Below, in pieces: positions 53,167-64,000 of a DNA stretch of 64,000 nt (the first letter of the stretch is position 1; every line of letters begins with the position of its first letter). The stretch comes from Dirofilaria immitis (taxonomy: Eukaryota > Nematoda > Chromadorea > Rhabditida > Onchocercidae), in contig JAKNDB010000104.1 in the NCBI GenBank assembly GCA_024305405.1, positions 310,001 to 374,000 of the forward strand. Reading direction: 5' to 3'. Made by a program: the position numbers and the translations under genes. The notes under the pieces are model-generated. The model searched no databases. It was not told where the DNA came from and was given only the letters and a program-made list of their open reading frames with translations.

Positions 53167-53666
53167 CGTTTGATCCTAAAATCAATTTTATATTTTTCAA
53201 ATTTGTAAAGTTAGTAGACATAATTGATAAATTTAAAATAAACTTTCAAGATTTCGAAATGAAGAAAAACACAACTCAATAGTTTTTCCTATCAGATTCC
53301 CTTCCTGGTACCGACCGATTTTCTGATGATATGTCTATTGTCTATATCTCACCGTAGCGTAGAAATCAAATACAGGATTGATGCTTGTATTTGCAAAATC
53401 TGGATTTTGTTCGTTAGTTTGCTCCAGTCCTGGTTTCTTGATCCTTATATATCTCCCAAGTTTTTATTAAATTTGTATCGATGTCGGTGTCTCCAAGTTG
53501 TTGGATTATCCACAGTTGCATCTGATAATAAACTTTTACTATTTGGAATTTTGATAAGACTTGTGAATTTAAAAATATAAAAACACTGTAGATTAGGAAA
53601 TGAATTTGGCAACTGATACAATAGCAAATTACGATTTGCACTTTTTGGCAAATATCCGTTCAACAT
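49294..53666 (-). CDS. HtrL/YibB-like protein with N-terminal Thr/Ser-rich mucin-like region (whole gene)
   Basis: Eight exons on the minus strand run from an ATG at 53664-53666 to a TAA at 49294-49296, roughly 760 residues. The C-terminal half matches the HtrL/YibB family (Pfam HtrL_YibB) by motifs in order: TLVTALLDIGRGDWWEYRRP, NLVIFVDQKA, LPLYRYMNSARKI, HPEAKSAEYDILVNSKSYF, NPFNSEF, AWLDAGYAHG, SGGFLGGDIY, YVDDDQTTLVLL and HGDWFDAFYLFS. The bacterial members lie in lipopolysaccharide gene regions. The acidic motifs (FVD, VDDDQ) and the fold pattern suggest a GT-A-type glycosyltransferase, but activity is inference. The N-terminal half is unrelated low-complexity Thr/Ser sequence. The gene is tail-to-tail with RRP15. 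Confidence 0.82.
51871..52092 (-). CDS. HtrL/YibB-like gene, linker exon(s) before the domain
   Basis: The reliable part ends SGTSSQKEESDFPKSIETF / QQTTNASPR, with AG before GTCAGT; the next exon supplies G and starts VTTSGF, a clean phase-2 join. Upstream the frame (FLNASTEVQPILK, QPSPSSSSIKFIAHPQIKVL) needs one more base at about 51959-51962 and another near 52038. The 5' border is uncertain. It is Ser-rich and probably a flexible stem between the mucin-like part and the catalytic-looking domain. Confidence 0.5.
52252..53175 (-). CDS. HtrL/YibB-like gene, mucin-like exon (308 codons, open throughout)
   Basis: The acceptor GATTTTAG precedes GATCAAACG. The exon is 924 nt, phase 0 at both ends, with no stop. 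It encodes a poly-Thr run from an ACA repeat, four Gln, a hydrophobic stretch (LLIIILILRLYLIF) that could be a signal anchor, then about 200 residues of Thr/Ser/Ile repeats (STTTTIPISTTSISTTTSIS) and a Ser/Pro/Leu-rich tail (SLSLSSLLVSKSSASLSSPV). It ends AAA AAA before GTATAA. Such sequence is a likely substrate for mucin-type O-glycosylation. A second frame over the repeat gives Asn/Thr-rich sequence (NNNNKTTTTTTNNNTNSS), so the true frame through the repeat deserves checking. Confidence 0.6.
53119..53166. repeat. GTT/ACA trinucleotide repeat inside the mucin-like exon
   Basis: Two GTT tracts interrupted by TTTTG (about 53119-53131 and 53134-53166). On the coding strand they give Thr and Gln codons, or Asn/Thr in the alternative frame. 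Length change by whole units would preserve the frame. Confidence 0.9.
53353..53666 (-). CDS. HtrL/YibB-like gene, first recognisable exon
   Basis: Reads MLNGYLPKSANRNLLLY..., then SDATVDNPTTWRHRHRYKF and, after restoring one A at run 53461-53465, KKLGRYIRIKKPGLEQTNEQ and NPDFANTSINPVFDFYAT. It ends ACG before GTGAGA in phase 0. The next exon accepts phase 0. The start is uncertain: an open stretch upstream (KFKRKIAIQK) could extend it if another indel lies near 53670. I do not recognise this segment. Confidence 0.55.
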
Positions 53667-53835
53667 AATTTTTGGATTGCGATTTTCCTCTTAAATTTGT
53701 AATTGTAATTAGAATAGATGGCGTGAAGAAATTCAAAAATCCAATTGAGGATTTAATTTAGGTTTGGCTCTTCTTTTTCTTTTATTATCAAAGTAGGTAT
53801 TATCAAAAAAAGAATCGAAATAATTTTACAAAGTA

Positions 53836-53874
53836 ATTTTATCTAAGGAGCAAGCCAATCTCCTTAGATAAAAT
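53836..53874. repeat. Perfect 15-bp inverted repeat, 9-base loop
   Basis: ATTTTATCTAAGGAG (53836-53850) pairs with CTCCTTAGATAAAAT (53860-53874). It lies just upstream of the first exon of the HtrL/YibB-like gene. Confidence 0.9.
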
Positions 53875-56800
53875 GTAGTTCGAAATCTTTCCTATCTTAT
53901 CATTTATCTAATTCTAATACAAATGTAATTTCTTCAGCTCAAATTCCATATGTTTTAAGCACCTGAAAAACTATTTCTTCAATACGTGGTAAACTATTTT
54001 ACACATAAATTCTTATATCCTAAAACTAAGTCTACTTTAATGATTTAAAATGTAATATGTAAATTAGCCTACTCGTCAAAAGAATTATGTTATCCTATAT
54101 CTATTATGATGTATTAATCCATTCTCATTCTTATATATTTAATTTTATATCATGATATATCATCCGTTTCACATCTTTTATTCGGTTAATATGACATCTC
54201 TCAGTAAGGGATTATTTGTCCTAGGCTAATTATAAAAAAATCATCCTGGGGACCGTTTTGGTTGATGATAGACTAAAAGAAATCTATTCTCATTCAACTC
54301 TGTTTTCTATATTATTCGCTAATAAATAAATATTCCAAACTTTCTACTACATAAACCACTGTTATCACTGAATCCAAGCTAAACTCTCTTAGACATATAG
54401 TTGTTAAACAAAGGGTTAAAACTATACTCCCTTAAAATGAAAGAGGATCAGCCTTTACTTCGTATCTGACTATGTCTGATCAAAGCTTATCTCAATTAAG
54501 TTCAGGAAATACAAAACACATTTTGCGAAGAAGGAAAACAGAAGAAAAAATCAATAAAATAAAAATGATCGTAAAAAGAAACTAATGCTATTAAGTTACA
54601 TAATTATACTTCATAAGTTCATAAGCTATATGATCAATCAGTATAGTATTAATTTGCATATCGTCCAAAAATTCCATTCTCGAAAAGTGTTGATGAGAAA
54701 TCTCAAAAAGAAGTTCGTAGAAATTTAATTTTTGATGAGAAAAGTTTAAAAAAAATGTTTGCTCTTGTTTAGCTTAAAAACAGACCATATATTCTTCTCG
54801 ACCGAACATTATCAGCGTATTTTTGGATTGTTGTTGTTGTTCTTGGAATTGTTCCCAATTTGATTTTATTCTATGAAATTAGTATTCATATTTAATAATA
54901 AACAATATAAAATTTGTTTAATTATTATTTAAGTATCGTATGTAAAAGGAATGATTTTGATAATTGAAAAGTTGTGATTATTAAATGATTTTAAGAAATC
55001 ATTTATTCATTATTTATAATAAATTGTTACTAAGATAAAGATATCATACTATTTTTCAATCAAATTTCGTTGTTATTTTCTAATTCAAAAAGTTCTAATT
55101 ATATAATTCAGAGAAATTTGTTCTTTTATGCCAGGTAGCATTCATTATTTCAAAAAAAAAAAAAATGATGATATGTCCAAAGATTTGAGAAAGATTTTTT
55201 TATGGAATGATTTTACTTGGCCAAATAGCATTCAATCATATTTACTATTATACAATTAAATCAATAACAGTGATAAAACATACTTGATTGAATATGAAAA
55301 CTTCGATTATATTACAGACGATGAATATATGGGATAATACAATGATTGTTAGCAATCCAATAATGATCCAGGAACTGTACAACCTCATTCCTCCACAGTA
55401 TGCCCATCCGTCTAATTTATTCTACTGTAATATTATTTTCTGCATTAGCTAAATTTTTGATATTAATTTAGAAAATTTAAAATTTCATATAATAAATTTG
55501 AAATTTAGTTTTATTCCATTTCCTTATTGATTATTAAATTATTTTACAAAAATTAAATTAAAGCATCTCCATATTAAAAAAGATTATTAGTTTGAGATAA
55601 TTGTTCATATCAGAATACCCCTTATTAATTGCATATTTTATTAATATCGTTTAATGATTTTCAATAATTCTTATTACAAATAATGCTTATTATTTTGTTT
55701 ATTATTTTAGTACTAATTTCAAATTACAACAAATTTGATGTCCTTCAATTATTTTGTCTTATTTTAAATGATCAGTTTACAATTACTTTTAAGTCTGATT
55801 GGTTTGCCTGTTGATACTGTGTTTTCTGCGAGTTTGTGACATTTTAGATGATATATAGACTTCCTACTCACTTCACTATATTTTTTTTTATAAGCATTTC
55901 TGATAAAAAAAAAAAGAAAGTATAGAGTAATCGTTAAGAAGGAAACTATAACATAATTATCGAAATAAAAGATTCCTACATTTCAATTTTTGATCGCTCA
56001 ATAAAATCGGATTCTTCATTTCGTTTCATTAATAAAACGAACAGTAAAACTAAAATCAAATCTTATGTAGAGATATTTTAAAATGCCTAAATGACTGAGA
56101 AATGATAAATAACCTTATTCAAGTTGATATAATGTGGATTATCTAACCACCTGAACGTAAATTATCAGAGTATTAGTTATCGTTTGATAAAAAAATGCTC
56201 GTTTGACCTTCTATACTCTAAGTTTTATTTTGTCAATGCGATTTTTCGACTCGTACTTTCGAGGAAGAATAATTGAAAGTAAAAATTTGAATCAAGTTAT
56301 ATGCTAATTTGACATGCTCTAGAAATTGGTTATAAGTGCTACTTAAATTTTGACAAGATTATCAGTTTATTTATTTCGTAACATCATTTTTTTCCGATGT
56401 ACAAAATATTTTTCACTTTTGGTAATTATGATTAGTTAAATAATGTTCAGAGAGATCTGCTCATACATTTTAATGGAATTTCGTCCAAGATCCTTGCAAT
56501 CTCTATCGCTAATTTTTATAGCATCACTTTTATCACTCGCGAATAAATTTCGATAGTTCGTCACTTCGCAAATTATTTATCAATTATGAATAGAACAAAA
56601 TGTAACCTAGCTAGCTATGAACATTGTTTAATTTCAATTCCAATTAATTTGTGAGATTTTGTTTAAATTTGATTTTTTTCTTCAAATTTGACTATTTGCT
56701 ATATCTTAAGTTTTACTGAATTTAAAATGAATATTTTTTGTTAAAGTTCATTTTACAAATTCAAAATGCAACAATTTTTAATTTCAACACCATGAAATCA

Positions 56801-58005
56801 TTCATGACTTCCGATCATCATGCTTCCTGAATCTCCCATTAGGAAGAATCAAATGTAAATATAAATTAATAGATAGAAAAGATGGAAAGCGAAAATATGG
56901 AAACTGAAGATTTGAAATGTATCTATTGATGAAATTGATTTAGTAGAAAGTAAGGCTGATTTCTTTTAATTTGATCACATCTAAATCTTCTTGAAATGTT
57001 CATGATTCTTTTATAATTCCGTTCTCATGGATTAAATCTCTTTATCACGATATTTTATATTCAAAAATGAACTTGACGAAAGATTAAAGAGATGAGATAA
57101 GAGATAAAGTAAAAAAGAAGGATACGGTAAAAATCTTCGTTTCTTAAATTTCATCTCTAAAAGTTTTTGTCATATTGGAAACGAATAAAATCTTATCGAT
57201 TGCAAGTATTATTAAAAATTATATTTGAAGCTTTGAAATGTTGTAATTTAAAATGAAAAAATGACTTACGAGAATTTTATATAGAAACCTTACATGCTGT
57301 TTTCGTTGTTTTTCATATTTTCTCTGAAATTGATTAATTCATTTAAAAATTTGTTTTAAATTTTAGCGATGAAATGAGAATGTTTGTTTTTACGCAACTA
57401 TAATTTTGTATGTATAATACACAACTTCAGAATCTTCTTTATTTAGAAACGATGAATCGTCCGCCTACAGAAAGTTTTGCCGGAAAAGAATTTTGTTTTA
57501 CTTTATACTTCAATTTTTCCAATTCTATTCTGTCGTATGTGCATCTTTATATTCCTCTCATGATAAAAAGAATTCATTAACATAATATGATCTGACCTAA
57601 TTGCATTTATTTAAAATTGGAAACCATATTAATTTGCATTTCGTACTAATAAACAATACGAATTGAATATAACGAATTGGAAAAAGGCCAAGACATTAAT
57701 TATTTTATCATTTAATTAACTAACTGACAATTGTTCAGACTATTATTGATTAGATATCAATAATCTTAAAAATCTGCAGGGATATTTTTTATCATTTTGC
57801 ACAGTGTTTACTTTTTAAACAAACGAATAATTTTATAAAATTGATTAATAACAAAATTTATTAAAAACAATAAATAAAATTTCAAAATGTGAAATAAAAA
57901 TATAAGAAAAGTTGTTTCCAAGAGTCGAAATCATAAATTATTTTAAATTATTTACCAAATATTTTATCGCAGAAAAGAGTATGAATATAATTAAAAGCTT
58001 AGGTC

Positions 58006-58059
58006 TTCATAAAAGTTCAAGACTTATGAAGATTCATAAAAGTTCAAGGCTTATAAAGA
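58006..58059. repeat. 27-bp tandem duplication
   Basis: Two adjacent units beginning TTCATAAAAGTTCAA and ending CTTATGAAGA or CTTATAAAGA, differing at only two positions. Confidence 0.9.
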
Positions 58060-59147
58060 TCTAAACTCGTAATTATGCTTAAAATCTTTTTACAGTTCAC
58101 CAGTATTTTAATTTATCTGGTATATCAAGTTAAACAAATAAAAAGTTGACAATGCGGATCTTCAGAAAATTGACTGATACATAGCCATTTATCCTTATAT
58201 CGTATATCATCTGAATCATAGGTATCAGAAGCACAGTACATTTCTATTCTATTCACAGATTCCAATATATTACACATTTGATATAATTATGCATGTATTT
58301 CTATAATCAATTGCAATAAATAGAAATAAATTTATGGCACGAAATTAAAAATAGATAAATGAAAGAATTCAATAACAACTTGGATTAATTAACGAAAAGA
58401 TTTAGTAGTGATCGGAGGAAAAAAAATCATTCTTAACATTCTGTTCTTAAATGCTTCCATCCGTTCTCTTTTCTTGATTCCCTTTTTTTTTCACGACGAT
58501 TTATGAAAAGTTTAAGGAAAATTTATGCCGCCAAATTTTTATTTGTTAAGTATAAAATAGTGCAACATAATCATGAATTATTGATAACCAATATCCAGTA
58601 TATATTTAAAACTCTGAAATCTTAGATAGCTAGCAAACATTCAAATTTTCTGAAATCTTAAACAGATATTCAAAATTTTGAAATTAAAATTTTTAAAATC
58701 TATTTAATAGAATATATAAAATGAATCGTAAAGCTTATTTGTAAGATCACAACTCGATTAATTATTATTTTGCTTATTGATCTTAATGATATCTAACATT
58801 TAATAGTATTATGTGAGTTTTTTCAAAAAAATAAATAAATCTCAAGAAGAAGTAAAATTAATAATAAATATTTCATGCCAAAAAAATCGAAATAGAAATT
58901 TCGAAATTTTGACTATCCTTGTTTTTATTAACATTCTCATCTTTCTTCATGAATTTTTGATCTATCATAAATATTTGGATTAGCTAATCAACATAATCTT
59001 TAATCTTATCAATACAACACACTTCTATTCATCCTAATTTATATTATGCTTATTATATGTAAATTTATTTAAAATATATATCTATAAATTTCAAAAAATC
59101 GAAAATTAATAATGTTAGTGTCCAGTGAAACTATATCAAATACACTT

Positions 59148-59174
59148 GGTCAATAATTTTGAAAATTATTGACC
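59148..59174. repeat. Perfect 13-bp inverted repeat, 1-base centre
   Basis: GGTCAATAATTTT at 59148-59160 and its complement at 59162-59174, forming a near-perfect palindrome in a gene-poor stretch. Confidence 0.9.
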
Positions 59175-61282
59175 TATTTAAAATAAATTCGCATAATTTG
59201 TCCAAATGATGGCAGTAATCGAAATGGAAAAAGACGCAAGAAATTACAATATGTCGTAAACTAAAATGAATTTTTTAAATGCGATGTGTATGTGTCTGTT
59301 GAAACATCCATTCAAAGCATACAGTTCAATTCGAAAATGTTTTTATTCATAACATACAATTTTGCAAATAAAATGTTATGATAAATTGAGAAAAAAATGG
59401 CTTAGAAAATAATGAAAAAGTTTGCTAAAAATATTAGCAAAGAAAATTAAAAAAAAAAGACAAAAGATATCGGATCGAATTTCCTAAAATAAACTTATTC
59501 AATAAGATTATAAAAAATTCTATCCTTTTTCAATTCTTCTATAATCCGTAGATTACTTTCTATTCCTTATTTCCGAACTATAGTTTCTTCCTTAATTTAC
59601 CTGAATATCTGCACTGATTATACATGTATGGGCAGGATAATTTCAATTATAATCTTATTATGGATGAAATTTTTCTATCTAAAATTTATTAATAAGATCC
59701 CGTAAGATGCAATTTAAATGGTCAGTACATAGAGTAAAAAGCCAATTATCAAATCGTATAATTAGAAAATATGACATAAGCCTAGAAATTATACTATATT
59801 GGCTTGATTTATTTCATATTATTATATAATATTTTGTGTAAAAATATTCTACTTCACATTGGTTACGGTATTCAATTAATTCTAAAATATAATTAACTTT
59901 TTAATAAATGAGAGATTAAAAAATCAAATTCAAGAATTTTGAAAAATAATGGCATTACTGCTTTGATAAAACCTGAATATATAAAAGAAATTGCAGAATG
60001 AACATGCCATAATTAACAGTGCTTAATTTGCTAAGGTCAATTCAATAGCCTAATAACATTTGACCTTTTTTTTGCTTTCTTAAAGATAATGAAGCTATGG
60101 AGTTATTTTTGAATACTGAAAACAAAACAAAATGATTAATGAGAGTAAATGAGGCGAAATATCCAAATTCCGTTGATTTCAAAAAGCAACCTAAGAATTG
60201 ATAATATATCAGTTAGTTTTGTGCATCGAAATAAGAGCCGGGAATAATAATAATAATGATAGCAGTGTTAATAATAACGATTGATTGTCGAGCAATATTG
60301 GGTAATTTTAATAATAATGAACAGGTATGAGACATAAAATAGATAAATTACTTAAGATGGTTGGATTTTTTTTTTGATGATCGAAGAGTTGGCTGTGATA
60401 ATAGTGACAATTACACTCTTTTGTCTATCCATCTAAAAATTCTCCAATTCTTTTTCAACTTTTGAATTTTTAAGAAAAAATGGAGAACTTTTATTTTTAA
60501 AATTCAAATGTTATGTTGATTAATGAGATACTAATATCATATTTACGTAAATGATTATGGATAAGCGTGCAAATATCTTTGACTGATAATTAGATTAAAC
60601 AAATAATTGGACATTTTAATTATTAAAAAAAAATAATAATAGTCAAGAAGTGAAGGTACACATAATATCAACAAATTCTTATTTATACAAAAATTAAGTC
60701 ATCATCTGATCAATTACCTCCAAAAGATTTCGATTGCTGATAAGAATAATGATCAGATATCTAAAGGATAAATTGAAAAATTGAAGAAAATTATCAACGA
60801 CTGATAAATGCCTAATGCTATCCTATCATTGAATAAATTAAATTAGGAAAATTAAAACAACTTATTCCATAAATTGTTTCGAGCATTCAAAAATTTTTTT
60901 TCATAAAATTTAACAGCATTGATAAATTATGAACGAACAAATGTTGCTCATTTACCAGAAACTAACGTAAATAGTAGAAGGAAAAATGGCATGAGCAAAG
61001 TAAGTTCAAACAAAAAAAAACTTTAAATGTTGTAAAGAAGTTTTACTTTAGCGTATATTTCGTTTTTTTTTCTTTTTCTCCTCAATTTTTTTCATTTTTT
61101 TTAAAATAACTATGGTTATTTGATGAATTTCGATGAATTCTTTTTTTGATTTGAAATTTTTAAAATTTTCTTTTTTTTTACCTATTCTACTTTATTCCAT
61201 CTAAATGACAAAGTAAAAAATTCGGAAAAGATAATGTATCAATTTTATTTTTATATTGAGATATGCTTTAAATTTACTTTAT

Positions 61283-61319
61283 TTTAATACTATAATTCAG
61301 AATGAATTATAGTATTAAA
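61283..61319. repeat. Perfect 16-bp inverted repeat, 5-base loop
   Basis: TTTAATACTATAATTC at 61283-61298 and its complement at 61304-61319 with loop AGAAT. Confidence 0.9.
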
Positions 61320-61516
61320 GTATATTCACTATTTAGATAAGATTCTACTAAAGTTCTTGGTTTTAAAATATTTGTAAATTTATAACAGTTAAAGAGAAAT
61401 TGCAAGTAGAAGCGTATATTAGAATAACTGATAAATTTCAGATTTAAAAATTGATGAAAACATTCATTTTTTTTTTGAATGAAATGCTTTTGAAGGATTG
61501 CGTTGATTATAACATT

Positions 61517-61790
61517 GAAAAAAGTGACAAAATCTGGAAGACAGATGTCGAGAATATTAACTTATTCAAGATTAATATAATTGATAATTTTAAATTTTAA
61601 AATTAACTAGAAGATGTATTTTATTTTTTATATAAAATGCTTTCAAAACATTATCTAAACTGCCTTATTAATTACTTGCAATCATCTTAAAGTGCATAAT
61701 TACGATACTAAAAAATCCCTGAAAAAGTGACAAAATCTGGAAGACAAATGTTGGGAAAATTAATTTATTCGAGATCAGAATAATTGACAA
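61517..61790. repeat. Diverged direct repeat pair
   Basis: 61517-61587 and 61721-61790 share GAAAAAGTGACAAAATCTGG followed by AAGACA.ATG and similar sequence for about 70 bases, roughly 80% alike by eye, 204 bases apart. A weaker match upstream (AAATGCTTT) suggests the duplicated unit was about 200 bases. Confidence 0.8.
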
Positions 61791-64000
61791 GAGTACGCAT
61801 TATCTATGCATCAAATAATCTCTTCCGCTCTATCCTCTTCGTAATAATCTTCTCCGATGATAAATGAAGAAACGAAGTCGAGAGTAACATTTGTTGAGAT
61901 TTTCAACTTAACTCATATATCAGTAGAGAACAAATTCCGTTCTCCTTTAATGCTATTAATATGAACTATGTTTTCCAATTATCAAACTTAATTGATATTT
62001 GCAAATAATGCCAATGCGTATATATTAAAATATATTAAACGAATAGTATAGAATAATACAGAACAGATTTTCAATTAAATTAAACTTTGAGATTTTTAGA
62101 AATTTTAGAGATATTTTGCAATTTTTAAATGCGCAAATGCGCTAATATCATAGCTTAAAGAGTTTATTAAATAATTATTATTCAGCAAATACGTAGAATT
62201 AATTGACTTTCGAGAGTGATAAATTTTATAAAATTCACTTTTCAATGATACAGAAATTTATGAGGAAAACTTTACTATGTAACGATTTACTTATTATATT
62301 AGGGAATTTCCCATCTAGGCTTCTTTCTCTCGCATACTTCCAGCATTCCTGGCTTGAAAATTCTGTAGTATGAAATCCTCATAGTCATAGCCAAGTAAAG
62401 CAAATCACTTTAGATTTTTCATTTTCCTCATTCTTTTTTGAATTGTTGGAGTACTCTAAATTTAATAAATGGTTGCAAATATCATTTCTATTTCACTTTT
62501 TTTTGTTCAAATGAAAAGTGAGCTAAGTCTCGACGAGAAAAATATTTCTCAACGAGAAAGCTATTCGAGGAAATGCCATGAAATATTTTCAGAAACGATA
62601 ATAATAAGTACGAAGGGAGGTGAAGATAATTTTCAGAAATTTCGAGACAATCTATTCGATAACACGCTTAAATTTTGTTAGTTAAACTTTCAACTTATGA
62701 ATAAATTTTTTGAAAAGTTCGAATTTTTAATATACAACAGTTGAAAAAGATTTTTCTAATTAATCTTATAACATCATAACAAATGACCGTATAAGCTCAA
62801 ATTTAATATCACTTGTATCTTTCTACTGATAAGCAAAATTGTAGTTTATAAGCCAATGAAGAAAATAAATTTTTGCAAAAGTCTCGAAAATCCCGAAAAT
62901 TTGAACCTAAAATTCAGTACTCTTCCTTAGCTTCTTGAATTTTTGGATCAAAGTTTTAGGAAAAATATATATTTCAGGAAAATTCGAGAATAGTATCTAT
63001 CAGATTTTATGGTACCGATGAAATGCAAATGCGGAATATTTTGCATCCCGAATGTCGCTCGAAATATTTATTTAACTACTTATTCATTTGCTAACAAATT
63101 TCTATTTATTAAAATGAATTCTAAAGGAATCAGTCAATAAAAGAAGAAATTTATACAGTCGTATAAGTAATCAATGTCTTTCACTCGATGATTGAATAGG
63201 AAATACGCAAATAATGAGAGCGAGAAATGTCATTTGTATTCGTAGTAAGAGGTATAGTTGAAGTAATTAAAACAAATAATTCTGTCAGGGATTTTTTTAA
63301 ACTTAAACAAATATCATCTCGAAATTCCGACTCTCACTCTCAACCGTATCCCGTAATTACTTTTATTTCCCGATCGTTTACAAAAACCTTTTCGTCCTTG
63401 TTAAATACATATCATTGGAGAAATGTTTTAAGAGAAAATAATTTTGATTATAAATAGTCAAATTTTAATTTATTATTTTATTTTCAACTGAAAGACGATT
63501 AATTCTCAAAACGTTAGTTCATTAATTTCAATTAGACAGCAAAAATAGAATAAGACAAGAAAATGATTAACTAGTAACAACAAATGGTCAAATTTTATAC
63601 TTACATTTTTTCTAAGAATTTTTAAATTTTGAAAAGTAATGATATGAAAATATATCAATCGGTCCGTATATTTCATGCTCGATTTATTAAGCTTTTACTG
63701 TATTTACAGGTGATATTCTCGAATTTGCTGATAGAAATTTTACGTTTTCTGATAACAATCATCATTCTCTTCTAAATTTCATTTTAGATTTATGCCTTAA
63801 TCTGTTTTACTCGACTTTTAAGTTTCTTCCAAACCTATTTAGCTTATTTTTTATGTCATATTAATCATAGATCAATTTATTCTATTGCTGTCAAGAATAA
63901 TTATTAATGAACAGAAAAAGAGACGTTGAAATATAAATGAAAAGAAATGCAAAATTGAAAAATATTTTGAACTAATTTCATTCTCTTCAATGCTTTCTAT

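Larger units (their letters stand above)
53667..64000. other. Gene-poor A/T-rich region
   Basis: No supported gene. Two plus-strand frames (62469-62681, 63227-63457) begin with mildly hydrophobic sequence but have no other support. Contains hairpins at 53836, 59148 and 61283, a tandem repeat at 58006 and a direct repeat pair at 61517/61721. Confidence 0.5.

Noticed and set aside
62469..63457. Two plus-strand frames of 70 and 76 codons
   Set aside because: No splice partners, no conserved motif, chance-like composition; not enough to call genes.
1..64000. tRNA genes, rRNA, transposons with ORFs, CRISPR arrays
   Set aside because: Looked for T-loop-like GGTTCGAA motifs, integrase/transposase or reverse-transcriptase-like motifs and regular direct repeats; none convincing.

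Overview
This is an A+T-rich (roughly 70% by eye) animal nuclear window. Short coding exons (about 60-320 nt, one of 1.16 kb) are split by A/T-rich introns with GT..TTTCAG or TTTTAG borders. Exon style, base composition and the gene set (a nematode-type multi-domain globin, an HtrL/YibB-like protein, RRP15) point to a nematode, plausibly a spirurid or filarial (clade III) worm. The species is inference. No rRNA, tRNA, intact transposon, CRISPR array or prokaryotic gene was seen.

Layout. (1) 1-6445 is mostly featureless, apart from a weak two-exon candidate near 5.1-5.5 kb. (2) 6446-45485 (-) is one very large gene of about 38 exons. It encodes a long coiled-coil protein of about 2,000 residues, with a low-complexity N-terminus and a basic/Gln-rich C-terminal tail. 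(3) Its 12.8-kb intron (21564-34365) holds, on the opposite strand, a ten-exon gene (29087-33746, +) for a protein with two tandem globin-fold domains. (4) 46181-47569 (+) is an RRP15-family ribosome-biogenesis gene, divergent from the coiled-coil gene across about 0.7 kb. (5) 49294-53666 (-) encodes an HtrL/YibB-like, glycosyltransferase-like domain behind a long Thr/Ser-rich mucin-like region, tail-to-tail with RRP15. (6) 53667-64000 has no gene I can support, only hairpins and small repeats.

A data-quality signal runs through the window. Most otherwise clean coding exons that break do so at short A or T runs, almost always one base too short. This looks like uncorrected homopolymer error in a long-read assembly rather than pseudogenes, and it explains why single-frame reading finds only fragments. 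One in-frame TGA (13638-13640) is not explained this way.

The most interesting item is the two-domain globin. By eye, the first domain keeps the proximal (F8) histidine, while the aligned position of the second domain is cysteine. The mucin-like HtrL/YibB protein is the second. The genes share no obvious pathway; the links seen are positional (nesting, divergent and convergent pairs).
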